Source: Gaeumannomyces sp. JS-464 (lineage: Eukaryota > Ascomycota > Sordariomycetes > Magnaporthales > Magnaporthaceae). From it: a stretch of DNA of 64,000 bases. Below the pieces are notes generated by a model. That model was not told the origin of the DNA and did no database searches. It saw only the letters and a program-made list of their open reading frames with translations. The stretch's first letter is position 1; each line of letters starts with the position of its first letter. This document shows positions 1 through 10,398 of the stretch, one piece after another. Made by a program: the position numbers and the translations under genes. The stretch lies in assembly GCA_002197995.1 (NCBI GenBank), contig NGZR01000002.1:8742001-8806000 (forward strand). Direction: 5' to 3'.

Positions 1-1112
1 AGTAAAGTTGGAATGCCTCAATCAAAAGGACATGATGAAACGAAGAGCCGAGACTCTGCTATATACCTCCTACCTCTTGAGTGTCATTGTCAAAATGGCG
101 CACTTCCTCCCAGTGGCTTCCAGCTCGGAGCCCAGCGAGTCGCTCAAGACTTTTCGCCATCTACGAGTGAAGGGCCGTCGATACCCAGTGCATCCTCAAC
201 GCCTGGGGGGCCTCCACTAATTAACTACTGCAACTAGACACTTTAGCATATCCCAAAGCTATTACAGCACTTTCGGCTCATCTTGTCACCATTAATTCCC
301 AGAACTAGCGGAGCGCATAGGTAGCAAATCTGTATGTTCAACACTCCCAATCTCATTTCTCCTATTAGCACCACCAAACAGCACACGAAACATGTTGATA
401 TCGGCGGTTCTGGCCCGTGGCTGCCCGAGTCAGCTTGTTCAGCACATTGATTTAACTCATCAACGACCTACCTCTAGATAACTGTGCATCTCGGGAATAG
501 GAGCCTCTTTGACATTTTCTCTTCTTTGTTCTATGTGCCGCGGAACTGGGGACGGCGTTTATGCTGCCACTTGAGAGGGGACATTAGACATCCCGACTGT
601 ATCCGACGACTCGACCGCCCCACGTACCCCGGCCGGAAACACGTACGGTTTGAAGAAGCTTTGTAGGAGCATCTTCGTGGCGCTTAGCCAATGAATTTAG
701 GGTTTGTCGCTCGCTGGCTCCCACAACGGCTTTGCCGATTTGTGTGGACACGCCGTAGGTCATAGAAACCTACCCGCATCTGAGGAGAAAGATACCAGGC
801 GCCAGTAGGAAGTGTACCTGGGCAGAGCCTCCAACCTTAGACGCCTAGTGGCTGGAAGCATGGCATTACCACTCCTCTCTAGGTACCCAAGAGCGGGGGA
901 AGGTTAAGAGCGCCTCCCTGGGCGCCTCGCTGGGAGGCAAACCAGGGAAACTGAGTAAAGTGAAACGAGATCTATATAGCTAGGGGCTCGCCCTTCGATT
1001 GACCTTCCATTGATCATCTCCCCAGTAGACCTCGTCTCCTGCACTCGCGATATCACCACAGACGTCTCTTGCCACCAATCAAAAACCCCTCTGCCGCGCC
1101 CCTCCAGCAACA
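1..1112. other. intergenic, left edge
   Basis: I see no convincing gene here. The short open frames lack coding-like third-position bias and several only start at TTG. The right part is the promoter and leader of the secreted-protein gene that starts at 1113. Confidence 0.6.
973..979 (+). promoter_or_regulatory. possible TATA box
   Basis: TATATAG lies 134 bp upstream of the ATG at 1113, a plausible distance for a fungal TATA element with a leader of about 100 nt. It rests on motif and position only. Confidence 0.4.
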
Positions 1113-1517
1113 ATGCAGTTCTCGCTGCTCTCCGCCGTCGCGTTCTGCGCCGCCGCCGCCGCCGCCGCCAGCGACCCGCCCACCAACGGCACCGCCAACA
1201 GCACCCGGCCCCTGACGAGCGGGTTCGACTACCACAACCAGGCCGTGTGCGTGTCAAGCACCACGGGCGGCTCGGCCTCGGGCATCAGGAACCCGAACCG
1301 GTGGCGCGGCGTCGTCGACGCCAACGCGACCGAGTGCGCCTGCAACAAGTACCTGGCCCGCAAGACGGGCGTGCTCCAGAACGACCTGTGCCCGGACTGC
1401 CGCTACGACGTCGCCACCGAGACGTGCTACTCCAAGCACTGGCACATCGGCTCCGTCGAGTTCCGGTCGTACTGCCAGCACTACTGCGGCGGTGCCGACT
1501 GGGAGGGCAGCGGTTAA
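1113..1517 (+). CDS. small secreted cysteine-rich protein
   Basis: A single-exon ORF of 134 residues. The first 20 residues form a classic secretory signal: a short start, then a leucine/alanine-rich core ending in an alanine run, with likely cleavage before SDPPTNGT. The mature part is about 114 residues and has eight cysteines in the order C, CxC, CxxC, C, CxxxC, an even number consistent with four disulfides. Several N-x-S/T sequons lie near the mature N-terminus (NGT, NST) and at NAT. The start ATG has a good context (caacaATGC) and codons show strong C/G third-position bias, so the gene is probably real and intact. I do not recognise the family. Size, secretion and cysteine density fit the loose class of fungal effector-like or antimicrobial-like proteins, but no activity can be assigned. 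Confidence 0.78.
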   Translation: MQFSLLSAVAFCAAAAAAASDPPTNGTANSTRPLTSGFDYHNQAVCVSSTTGGSASGIRNPNRWRGVVDANATECACNKYLARKTGVLQNDLCPDCRYDVATETCYSKHWHIGSVEFRSYCQHYCGGADWEGSG

Positions 1518-3301
1518 GGAGGGGCCTCGAGGCCTCTCTTTCTGCCCCGCTCTCCTTTTTGTCCTTTTTCTTGGCTTCTGGGTCTCCGTCTCTGGTCCTT
1601 TTTTCTGCCGGGTTTTCTCTCTGCTGCTGGGTTTCCTGTTTGGCTTTCCCTTTTCTGTTGCCCTTTTTCCCCTAGCCCCCCAAGTCGTCCCTGTTCCCAC
1701 GACTCCCACTATTTGGCACGACCGTGCCTCTTCCTCAATCTAGTGCGGTCGTGATAGTTGTGGAATTAGAAACAGAGCACAGCGCCGGGAGTGGCTGGGG
1801 GCAGGATGGGAGCGAATGGGTAGGCTTGCTTTTTCTGTTTTTTTCTTTTTTCGGTGTACGCGGCGTTTCGTGTTTTTTTTTTTTTGGTCCCCCTTGTTTA
1901 ACATCGTTTTATCCTTTTGAAGAATCGACGGTTCGGATCTCCTGAATTCCCTGTGCGATCCAAGTTCTTGTCCATCTGCCTTCGCAAACTTATGACACGA
2001 CTGGTGACGTGCGGCGTGGTGCTCGGAGTTTGGAAAATGTTCTCCATCCCTCAATTTTGCGCGGTGCCCAAGTCGGTTTTGCCGTCCCTCAAACACAGGT
2101 TCCCGCCTTGTCCGCCACGCGGATGCGGCCCTCTTAGCCGCAAGAAGGACCGAGAAAAGCAGGCTGCATGCCGCGTCTATAGTATGGATCGCCGTGATTC
2201 TGTGGCCTTTTCGGCCAAGTCGACGGGGCGCAGTCGGGGTGGGTTGATCGACGCCGGGCCTTCAGTCGCCGGGATCCACACGAACACGGACCTGCGCGGC
2301 CAAGGCTGCGACGGGATCTCCCGCCGTAACGTGTGTTTGTGCACCGGCGATGCTGTGTTGTGCTAGTAGGGAGGTGGTCGCACTTAACGCACCCCGCATT
2401 TTCAATGTGTGACGTTAGTGGTTGGTTGCAGTCGCTGGACGGCACACAGGGGCCGCGGCTGGACTGGAACGGGAAACAAAGACGGCTGCCAATTTAGCCG
2501 CTTGAACCAAGCCCAGGCCTTGAGCCCAGCGACCCGGCATGGCTTTGTCTTGGGCTCTGGTTGGAGGGCCGCTGTCTGACCCTCGGGCGGCTCCCTTTCC
2601 CGGCCCTTCCGCCTCCGCATTCCTCAATGTTCCAAAGCAATCTCCATCATCGCGCCTTTACAGGAAACAAATTTTGCTTGTTTATTAATGCTGATCTACG
2701 GCGGGTCAGGGGTTGTACGCTCATCTGGTTAAGATCATCGCTCGACAGCCCGGTGTTCCCCTCTCCGCCATGGAATCTTTCTCCAATCTCGGCTTGCGTT
2801 CCACTACGGCGCCCCTGGGTTCTGGCCGCGTCCCAATCCGGGATCCCGTTGACTTTGCTTTCTCTAGATGCAGAACAAAGAAAACGAATGCCTCGCTCGT
2901 CCTCCGCCTACACATACAAGCTACAGTGTCAGCCAGCATTGGCTTGGCCAGGGGCTTTGAGCAAGTTAGGCTGGTCTTCCGGCCTGCGCCCGCCAGGATG
3001 GCCACTCAAAAACATGCTCACCGATCCGCATCCCCACGGCCAATCCTGTCACTTCATCTTAAGTGTTGTGCCTTTGACCCTTGTGCTGATTTTTCTGTTC
3101 TGGGAAATCCGGAGCGTAGCATAAAAAAAAAAAAAAAACGAGCTTGCGCGGGTCACGCAGCAAGGCCTGAGTACGGATTCGGGATGTCATGATTATCCAG
3201 ATATAGATCGCTTAGGCCCCATGCAAGTCTGAGAAAATGGCACAGCTTTTATCTCACGTTGTCCAGCACACCCAGGGGGACCTGCCCTCTTTGACTTGCC
3301 C
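1518..3301. other. intergenic with T/C-rich 3' region
   Basis: The first 200 bp downstream of the secreted-protein gene are T/C-rich, as in fungal 3' untranslated regions. The rest holds only overlapping short frames on both strands without coding bias, plus an A16 run near 3123. It ends in the promoter of the AA9 gene. Confidence 0.6.
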
Positions 3302-4284
3302 ATGATGCTTTCCTCCACCATCGCATCCTGGACCATCCTCGCCGGGCAGGCCCTGGCGCATTCACACATCGCCTATATCATCATCAACGGCCAGATGTTC
3401 CGGGGCTACGATGCCAAGTCCGGTGACATCCCCGCCGCCCTCGCGAACCCGCCCGCCCAGGTCGTCGCCTGGTCCGCCCGGAACCCAGACGACGGCTTCG
3501 TGAGCCCGGACAACTACACCTCCCCGGACATGATCTGCCACCGCGACGGAGCACCCGCCGTCGCGCACGCCCCTGTCAGCCCGGGCGACAGGATCCACAT
3601 CCAGTGGAACGGCTGGCCGCAGTCGCACGTCGGGCCCGCGCTGTCCTACCTCGCGAGGTGCGGCGGCGGCAACGTGAGCGCCGCGGCGGCAGGCTGCGCC
3701 GACGTCAACAAGAAGGACCTCCGCTTCTTCAAGATCGACGACAGCTCCCCGGTCCTCCTGGCCCCGACGACGGGCCGGGGAGGCGACGGACTACCCCCGC
3801 CGGGCCGCTGGGTCTCGGACGTGCTGATCGCGCGCAACAACAGCTGGCAGGTCCGGGTGCCGCGGGCCTGGCGCCGGGCCCGTACGTCCTGCGACATGAA
3901 CTGATTGCGCTGCACTACGCGGCCAAGAGCAACGGGGCGCAGAACTACCCGCAGTGCATCAACCTGTGGGTCAAGGGAAGCAGCAGCAATAGCAGCAGCG
4001 CCAAGGGCTGGGGCCCCGGTGCGGTGGGCTACGGGCAGGGCGTGTCGCCGACGGGCATGTACAGACGGGACGACGCGGGCATCCTGATCGACGTCAACCG
4101 GCCGCTGTTGACGTACCGAATCCCGGGCCCTACGCTGGTCAGTGGGGCGGAGCCCGTCCCGGCCACGGCGCAGGCCATCAGCCTACCTACGGCGTGGGGA
4201 ACGCCGGTCAGGGTGGTGAGCGGCAGCACGACTGTCGCGCTCCCGGTCACACAGACGTTTGTGCCGAGGCCGCCGCCGTCATGA
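3302..4284 (+). CDS. AA9 lytic polysaccharide monooxygenase, one frameshift
   Basis: Secreted copper enzyme that oxidatively cleaves cellulose or related glucans, fed electrons by CDH or small reductants. The ATG at 3302 starts a signal peptide of about 19 residues ending ALA, followed by HSHIAYIIING, so a histidine becomes residue 1 of the mature protein, as the AA9 copper brace requires. The second copper histidine is in WPQSHVGPALSY, and the Gln/Tyr pair lies in NYPQCINLWV. The reading frame changes near 3864-3866: residues to NNSWQVRVPR read in one frame, and GLAPGPYVLRHELIALH continues in another. One missing G in the GGG run at this point explains the shift, and both halves are otherwise uninterrupted. 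Total length is about 327 residues, with a Ser-rich linker and no CBM1. It is either a recent pseudogene or a sequencing indel; the second is favoured because many genes here show the same kind of break. Confidence 0.85.
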
Positions 4285-4704
4285 GGCCTAGCCAGGGAGG
4301 GGCCCGTTGACTGGCTTTGCGTGTTAAATAAGCACACAGTCCTACGGCCTTGATGGCCCAATCCTAGTCACTCGTACCCTTCAGCAAGCCTCAAACAAAG
4401 TAGTTGTTGTCCTTCAAGGTCACGACAAGTGCCGTGTCGGTCAACAGAAAGAGGCTGTCGGCGCAAGGTCCAGCCTAAGCAGTTTAGATAAAATTATGAC
4501 TGGAATCAAGTATCCAAACAGGATGCCGTGATAACAACATTTTACATTACTCTCTCAAAGAAGAATGATCATGTACACATAGCCAGAGGGTCTCCTACCC
4601 TTCATCGCCTTTCCTAGAGTTCCTTGAAGATAGAGATCAAGCCAATACATCTCCCACATACCCCGCAACTTTGCAATAGATCCTCCATGATGCGGCTCCA
4701 CTGG

Positions 4705-4856
4705 TCCGCAGTTGGAGGAGCAAGCTCTATGATGGCTTGCAGCAAGACAGTATGGGCCTTGTCGTCCCATGTGGTACGGCTCCGCAGTTGGAGGACCAAG
4801 CCCAACGCCGGCTTGCAGCAAGACCGTATGGGTCTTGCCGTCCCATGTAGTACGGC
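4705..4856. repeat. tandem duplication, two 76-bp units
   Basis: Unit 1 (4705-4780) and unit 2 (4781-4856) are adjacent and exactly 76 bp each. Both begin TCCGCAGTTGGAGGA, share GGCTTGCAGCAAGAC and TATGGG, and end with CCCATGT-GTACGGC. Differences are scattered substitutions with no length change, so the duplication is not very recent. A partial start of a further unit may precede 4705. Confidence 0.85.
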
Positions 4857-4917
4857 CGGAGGCTGGCGTTGTGCAGCCAGAGGCTGGCGGCCTCGTCGAC
4901 TCTTCCATCGCCAACAA

Positions 4918-5011
4918 TCAACCAAGGCCACATCCACCTGAGGTTACCTCGCTTTAGCTCGAGACGAGAACTGGTCCCCGCTCCCATCCGTCCTCGCTAA
5001 CGGCGCAGGCC
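4918..5011 (-). repeat. 94-bp dispersed repeat, copy A
   Basis: The reverse complement of this stretch matches 10769-10862 over 94 bp with four mismatches (three transitions, one transversion) and no gaps. Similarity stops abruptly at both ends. It carries no coding frame or terminal inverted repeat. Confidence 0.85.
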
Positions 5012-5103
5012 GCCCCAGGAAGATGTGTCCTTGGATTCCGGGAAAAGCGACCTCGCCACCAGGCTTGGCTCCGTGCGCCTTGGAGCGCAAGGTCTGATTC
5101 AAG

Positions 5104-6897
5104 TTAGCGCTTGTAAATATGTGGGTAAGATGTGGGAAGGATTGGCAACATACTTCTGAGCGCGTCGTTCTCCAGCCTGACGTATGGCTCAAACTCCTGC
5201 TTGAGCGGGTCGAGCTCCTCGTCCAGCTGAGGAGTGTCGACATTGCCATCGACACAATCCTCATCCGGGGTGTTCTCGTGAGTCATGTCGGGCGTCGCCG
5301 ACGAGGGTTTTTCGAGATGTAAATGATCTTGAACCCGCTTTGGCGACTTCTTGTCGCGAAAAGTACTTGTACAACTCGATATTCCAACATCGCTCAGCCG
5401 AGCTTTCATGACAATCTGAAGGTTAGCACTGTCAAATGTGAAAACGAGAAAGGGAGTAGAAGTCGCACACTTTGTAAAGAGCCGCTCAAAACATCTCCCG
5501 AAGGCGTCGCTCGAGGAGGGAACGCCGGCGATCATGCGCATCACCGCGTCATGCCCCAGCAGAGCCGACTCGACGCGGGATCCACCTCGCATATACGAGG
5601 AGACGAACAGCCACAGGTATGCCTCATGCGGGTGCTTGTAGTCGTCCACAAGCTCGTCCCACCCGGGCGCCAGGATCGGGGCTGGAGCCGAGAAGACCTG
5701 CCGGATGCCCTCGAAGGCGTCAGCCAAGAGGGTGGGCAGGTCGGGGCCCCAGCCGCCTGGCACCCGCTGCTCCTCCCGAACGGCGAAGAACAGCGACAGC
5801 GACGTCGCCGCCAGCATGTCGAGGTGGTCGACCACGCGGCCCGTGAGCTCGACGCGGAAGGCGTGGAGCCCGAACTTGTCGGCAAACGAGCTGACCTCCA
5901 CAACGTGGCGGTGCAGCCGTCTGTTGTCCGCGAGGATAAACGACCGAAGCAAATCGAGGACGGCTTCTTGCAGGCCGCCGATGGCGAGCCTACCGCCCTC
6001 GACCCAAATGCGCTCGAGCATCGCCATGGTGGCGGAAGGGGACTCAGTGTCCAACGACAGCTGCTTCTCGAGCGCTGTGGTGTAGAGCGAGAGCCAGTTA
6101 GCACAAAGGACAAAAAAAAGGGGGAAAAAAAACAGAAATTCGTGTGTACCTCGGATTGAGGAGATGGAGACTGAGCGAGGATAAAGGTAATGGATACGGC
6201 TGGGTATAGTGGGTGAAGTAACAATGGCGCCAAGGCAGCCAGGGCTGGGAGTGATAGGACAAAGAGAAATAATGTGTAGGATACGACCTTGGTGGCGGGA
6301 AGGTCACGAAGAGAGGGAATCATGGAGATGGAGGTTCTGGAGTTTTGTTCCTTGTCTCTGGAGGAGTGCAGATGCGGGCAGGAGCAGAGAGCAGGTCGGT
6401 GAAAAGAGCGGCCCCACAGACCCTAGAGGACAGAAAGGCAGAGGCCGAGAGTCCCTGCTACGCGTAGAGACAGAAGCCATAGTGCAGGTAAATGGTAGAG
6501 GACGAGCGGAGGAGAGCGTGTTTGGGAACCAGGTGGAAAGTGCGAGTGCTTCGAGGTGGGCAGAAATGACCAGGAAGGCAATAAGCCGGAGGTAAAGAGA
6601 GCAACAAGAGTATGAAGGCTGCAAAGACAGAGAGGAGAGTACCTACCAGATGGCCCGCTGTATACAAAGCCGAGGCAGACGAACACCGAACGTCGCACCA
6701 CCTCCCCAGAGGAGAGAGTGCGGATCGGCGCCGTCTGCCAGCTGGGCGCGAACCCAGCCCGAGGCTACGGACATTCGTCCCTTGTGCCCGTAGTAGGCCA
6801 GCCCGTCGGCGAGGATGAGCGTGAGGTCGAAAGCCCCCACGCCCGCCTGCTTCCAGACCTGACCCTGGGCCGTCATGGCGTATGGCGTCGCCGCCAT
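5104..6897 (-). CDS. probable BTB/POZ-domain protein, multi-exon
   Basis: Two clear coding pieces lie on the minus strand. The first starts at the ATG at 6897 (MAATPYAMTAQ) and includes GAFDLTLILADG followed by YYGHKG, which resembles the start of a BTB/POZ domain (acidic-L-x-L ... D/G ... HK). The last exon runs from an acceptor (ccacag) at about 6074 to the stop at 5104. It begins LEKQLSLDTES and includes VEVSSFADKFGLHAFRVEL, similar to the region after the BTB core, then an acidic tail rich in D/E and T. BTB proteins of this kind usually act as protein-interaction modules, often with cullin-3 or chromatin factors. I could not place the exon(s) between about 6660 and 6075, where the central BTB strands should be, so the full model is unresolved. 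An intron-like stretch at 5416-5470 has a CTAAC branch motif but would shift the frame, so I kept the exon continuous. Confidence 0.5.
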
Positions 6898-8531
6898 ATC
6901 TTGGTGGTTGGCAGGCACGCGAGCACCTGTGTTGGTGATGTTGCTCGTGGTGGTGGTCAAGATGGGTATCCTGAAAGTGCTAGATGGCTTTGGTTTGTTC
7001 GTGTGATGTTGGCTGTTGGTGGAGGAGGAAGAGTTGGGGTGGGCTGGAAAAAAGTCTTTGCAAATTTATAGGCACGGGCACGAAAAATCAGCAACCCAAG
7101 CACAGTGCGCACCCCGCAGAGCTCCAAGGAACAGGAAAGAACTCAGAGAAGAATGATATAGCCAGATAACGCTAAGAGCCACTGGCCTGCAGTCTGGGAG
7201 CCCATGCCAGAGCATCCCACCTCTGCCCAGCCAGTGGGGTATCTCTGCAACACGCCCAGACCCGGAGGGCTAGGAGAGACTGCTGCTCTAACAACTTCTG
7301 CTGTTTTGATGATTCGTGATTTCCACGCAAATTTCTTGCTGGCACGTTTGAATTTCACCTTCCACATTTTATAATTATTTATTTACATTTAGTTATCAAA
7401 ATGGCAATTTTTAAACCTCCAGGAAACTGCAAGTATCTATATTTACTAAGATATATTTCAAGCATAAAACAAGCTTGAGGAACCTTCTGGCTCTTTTTTT
7501 ATAGCACGGCGTTCGTTCGGCAACGCTGAGCTCCTAGCGTGCCTTGATGATTTGATTGCCATAGTGATACACGACACATGAAAATGACAGAGCTGGCATG
7601 TCTACCCTCTCGCTTTACTCTGTGCTTTGCTAAATAGGTGGGGGACAAATCCTAGCATCAAAATATGGCAGGTGGGCGTGGAGAATGATTGGGGTCCCAA
7701 TGATATCTGCAGTCTGGGGCCAACAGAGCGAGGAGAATTTCATTCTTCCTTACCCAGTGCCATATTAAAATCACGACAGTCTCCCTCATAGCTAAAAGGC
7801 TGGTTCCTTCCAGATTGGCGCCTGGGAAATCCCAAAGATGGCCCACCTCTACTTCCTGAGCGTGGCCGTCACAGGAACAGCACCTCTACGGCTCTGCCAG
7901 GCGGTCAGCCCATCCCAGTTCTGCCTAGGAAGGATCGGACGCCTACAAAGTTACGCCACACCTCAAGCGGCGTGCACCAGGAGCAGTCCAACGCTGGGCC
8001 TGCGCTGTGCTGCGACTCCTCCCTCCTTTTAGTGGTGGTTGACTGGAACTCTCTTTTGTTTGTACGTCTGAATCCGCCGTGAAGCTCTCTCCAGCCACAA
8101 GGCTTACATAATTGTCCTGCCAGCGGGGCTTCCGCCCTCTTTTCTCTTTGCCAGCTGATATCTAAACCTCTGCACTAGCCCCGAGGCTCCAGGTTTTCTC
8201 TCCCAAACCACCCACCATCAAACCCGAACTCTGATCCAGACCAACCTCAACCAAACACTTCTGTTCAGGTTTCCTACCCTCAAGCTATTGAAGGAGAATG
8301 CCTCTATCTTTACTATGAATACCTCTGCCACCTCTACACGGCACCACTGCGGTCTGTCGGCAGCACCGCCCTACCGCAAATGTGCGTCCTCTGGCATCAC
8401 ATTTTCCGGATCCCCATCTCTCTCACTTCTCACTCTTGGCCCCAACAGTCACCAATCGTCAGCATCATCATCACCATCATCATCGTCATCATCCGTGCCA
8501 CAAAGTCCGCTGTGATCTCTGCCCAGTCGTA
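6898..8531. other. intergenic
   Basis: Mostly AT-richer than neighbouring coding DNA, especially 7370-7500. A CAT/CAC microsatellite lies at about 8461-8492. No gene was recognised. The short frame at 8288-8515 is dominated by serine and histidine repeats from the microsatellite. The stretch ends at the TA dinucleotide (8530-8531) used by the transposon. Confidence 0.6.
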
Positions 8532-8555
8532 AGTCAGGTTACCCCCTGTCGGCCA
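8532..8555 (+). repeat. left terminal inverted repeat of Fot1/pogo element
   Basis: Twenty-four bases identical to the reverse complement of 10375-10398. A second copy of the inner 14-nt motif follows at 8568-8581 after a C-rich run, probably a duplicated transposase-binding site. Confidence 0.95.
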
Positions 8556-8685
8556 TCCCCCCCCCCCCCCCCTGTCGGCCACCCTGTCAGCCCCACGGCC
8601 TCGATCGTCGCGCGTACTTCAATTCTACGGCATTCCATCAATTTTAATCCGTTTTCCTTCCTTTTTGCTGCATTCGAACGCTGGG

Positions 8686-10298
8686 ATGCCCGAGAAACAG
8701 TATACAGAACAAGAAGTCGAACAGGCCGTCGCCGCCGTGCAGGCGAAAGTACCAATCGCGACGGCTGCCCGAGCCTATGGAATACCGAGGACCACCCTAC
8801 GGCGCCGCCTTCAAGGCGCCCTACCTATCGGCAGTCCCAAGAGCCTTTTCAGCGGTTAGGGCCGGCCCAGGAAAAGGGCCTGGCAGATTGGATACGCATA
8901 CAGGCCTCCCTAGGCCTCCCTTTAACGCATGCAGAAGTCCGGTTTTTTGCCGAGATCCTACGCCGGGAGGGCACCCAACCGGCCCTCGGGAAGCGCTGGA
9001 TTAACCGCTTTTTAAAGAGATATCCGGAGATCCGGGTCGGAAGGGGCCGGCGCATAGAGTCGGCCCGTCTCAAAGGGGCTACAACGGAAGTAATAAAGCG
9101 GTGGTGGCAGCGCCTGGAGGTCCCGGAGGTGGCCGGGATCAGGCCGGAAAATACGTACAACGCGGACGAGGGCGGCCTACAGGAGGGAAAAACAGGCAAT
9201 GGGCTTGTTTTAGGCCTCGCGGAAGCCCGGCTTTTGCAAAAAAAAAAAAAGAGCCTGGATCTCGCACTTGGACCTCGTTTATCGAGTGCATCTCGGCCAC
9301 TGGGGTCTCGCTTCCTCCCCTCATTATTTTTAAAGGAAAATACGTACAGGAGCAGTGGTTTCCGGAAAATTTAGTCCAATTTAGAGATTGGGAATTCACT
9401 ACAACGGATAGCGGGTGGATTACGGATCGCACGGCCGTCGAATGGCTTTAAATTGTCTTTCTCCCTCGCACCTAACCCCCTACCCCTGAACGCCGGCTTT
9501 TGATATTAGATGGCCACGGATCCCATATAACCAAAGAGTTTATGTTTCTTTGCCTGCAAAACAACGTTTTTTTTGCTTTATTTACCCCCTCATTCCTCGC
9601 ACGTTTTGCAGCCTTTAGACCTATCCGTTTTCAGCCCTCTCAAACAGGCCTACCGCAAAATAACCGGCTCCCAAGCTTTATTTACCTGCTCAACTGTGGT
9701 CGGAAAACGTCTATTTTTGCAAAGCTATGCCTTTGCAAAATCATAAGCCCTTACCCCTTATATAATCAAGTCGGGGTGGCGGGCATCGGGCCTTTAGCCC
9801 CGGAGTATCCGAAAACCCCTATCGAGCCGACTTTTACTCGAAAACTCCAACCAAGACAGCCAACGAGCCGGAATTTAACAATCTGCAAAGGATAACAGGG
9901 CCAAACAGCGTTCAAACGCCCCTGTCCTGCTATCCCAGGTGCCCTGGGAAACTCCCAAGCAAACCAGAGAGTTGGCCTCCCAAATTAGCACCTTCAAGGC
10001 CCGGATTCCGGCAAGCCCCACGGCCCGACTTTTCCTCCGGAAAGTCCAAAAAGGCTATGAAATGCGTGATTTCGAATTGGCTACGGCATGTCAAAAAATT
10101 AGGCGGTTGGAGGCCGAATTGGAGGCACAGCGGCCTCGCAAAAAAAGGCGGGTGGCACCGGATCCCAACGAGACCTTCGTGAATATCCGGCGCGTTGTAG
10201 AGGCAAGGGGGCAAGTTGAGGAGGCAAATGATACAGCATCTGAAAGAGCGGAAGATTCTGATCAGGAATCAGTATACTCTTGTATCGAGGTTAGTTAA
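8686..10298 (+). pseudogene. Fot1/pogo transposase, disrupted
   Basis: The ATG at 8686 starts MPEKQYTEQEVEQAV, an N-terminal psq-type helix-turn-helix (AARAYGIPRTTLRRRL). A frame change near 8830 leads into a CENP-B-type DNA-binding region (GKRWINRFLKRYPEI) and the first catalytic aspartate in NTYNADEGG at about 9160. After an A-run at about 9239-9250 the next frame gives GVSLPPLIIFKGKY and GWITDRTAVEWL. After a stop, another frame gives ILDGHGSHITKEF with the second aspartate. A further frame at about 9610 gives LQPLDLSVFSPLKQAYRK with the third aspartate. The C-terminal part (9939-10298) is a charged coiled-coil-like tail ending in a stop. The DDD catalytic core is therefore recognisable but spread over at least three frames. 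At least one break is at a long A-run and could be technical, but the number of breaks argues for a dead copy. Confidence 0.88.
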
Positions 10299-10374
10299 AT
10301 TGAAGTAGAAAAATGCGGTTGAATGCACTAGGTTTGGCTGGGATCCGATTCATTTTGGGTGGCCGACAGGGGGG

Positions 10375-10398
10375 TGGCCGACAGGGGGTAACCTGACT
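10375..10398 (-). repeat. right terminal inverted repeat of Fot1/pogo element
   Basis: Mirror of 8532-8555, followed by the TA target duplication at 10399-10400. The subterminal second copy of the 14-nt motif is at 10360-10373. Confidence 0.95.

Larger units (their letters stand above)
4285..5103. other. intergenic with repeats
   Basis: The gap between the AA9 gene and the convergent BTB-like gene. It contains a tandem 76-bp duplication and one copy of a 94-bp dispersed repeat, both listed separately. No gene was recognised. Confidence 0.7.
8532..10398 (+). mobile_element. Fot1/pogo-type DNA transposon, full length, inactive
   Basis: The element is 1,867 bp long and bounded by 24-bp perfect terminal inverted repeats starting AGTCAGGTTACCCCC. 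It is flanked by TA on both sides (8530-8531 and 10399-10400), the target duplication expected for Tc1/mariner-pogo elements. Size, TA duplication and the encoded helix-turn-helix plus DDE transposase all fit the Fot1/pogo group common in filamentous fungi. The 14-nt motif CCCCCTGTCGGCCA is present twice at each end, once inside the terminal repeat and once just internal. The transposase is broken into several frames, so the copy cannot move on its own. It lies in intergenic DNA and disrupts no recognisable gene. Confidence 0.93.

Noticed and set aside
5416..5470. 55-bp intron-like stretch with CTAAC branch motif in the BTB-like gene
   Set aside because: Removing it shifts the frame and gives an immediate stop, whereas the uninterrupted frame is open and coding-like.
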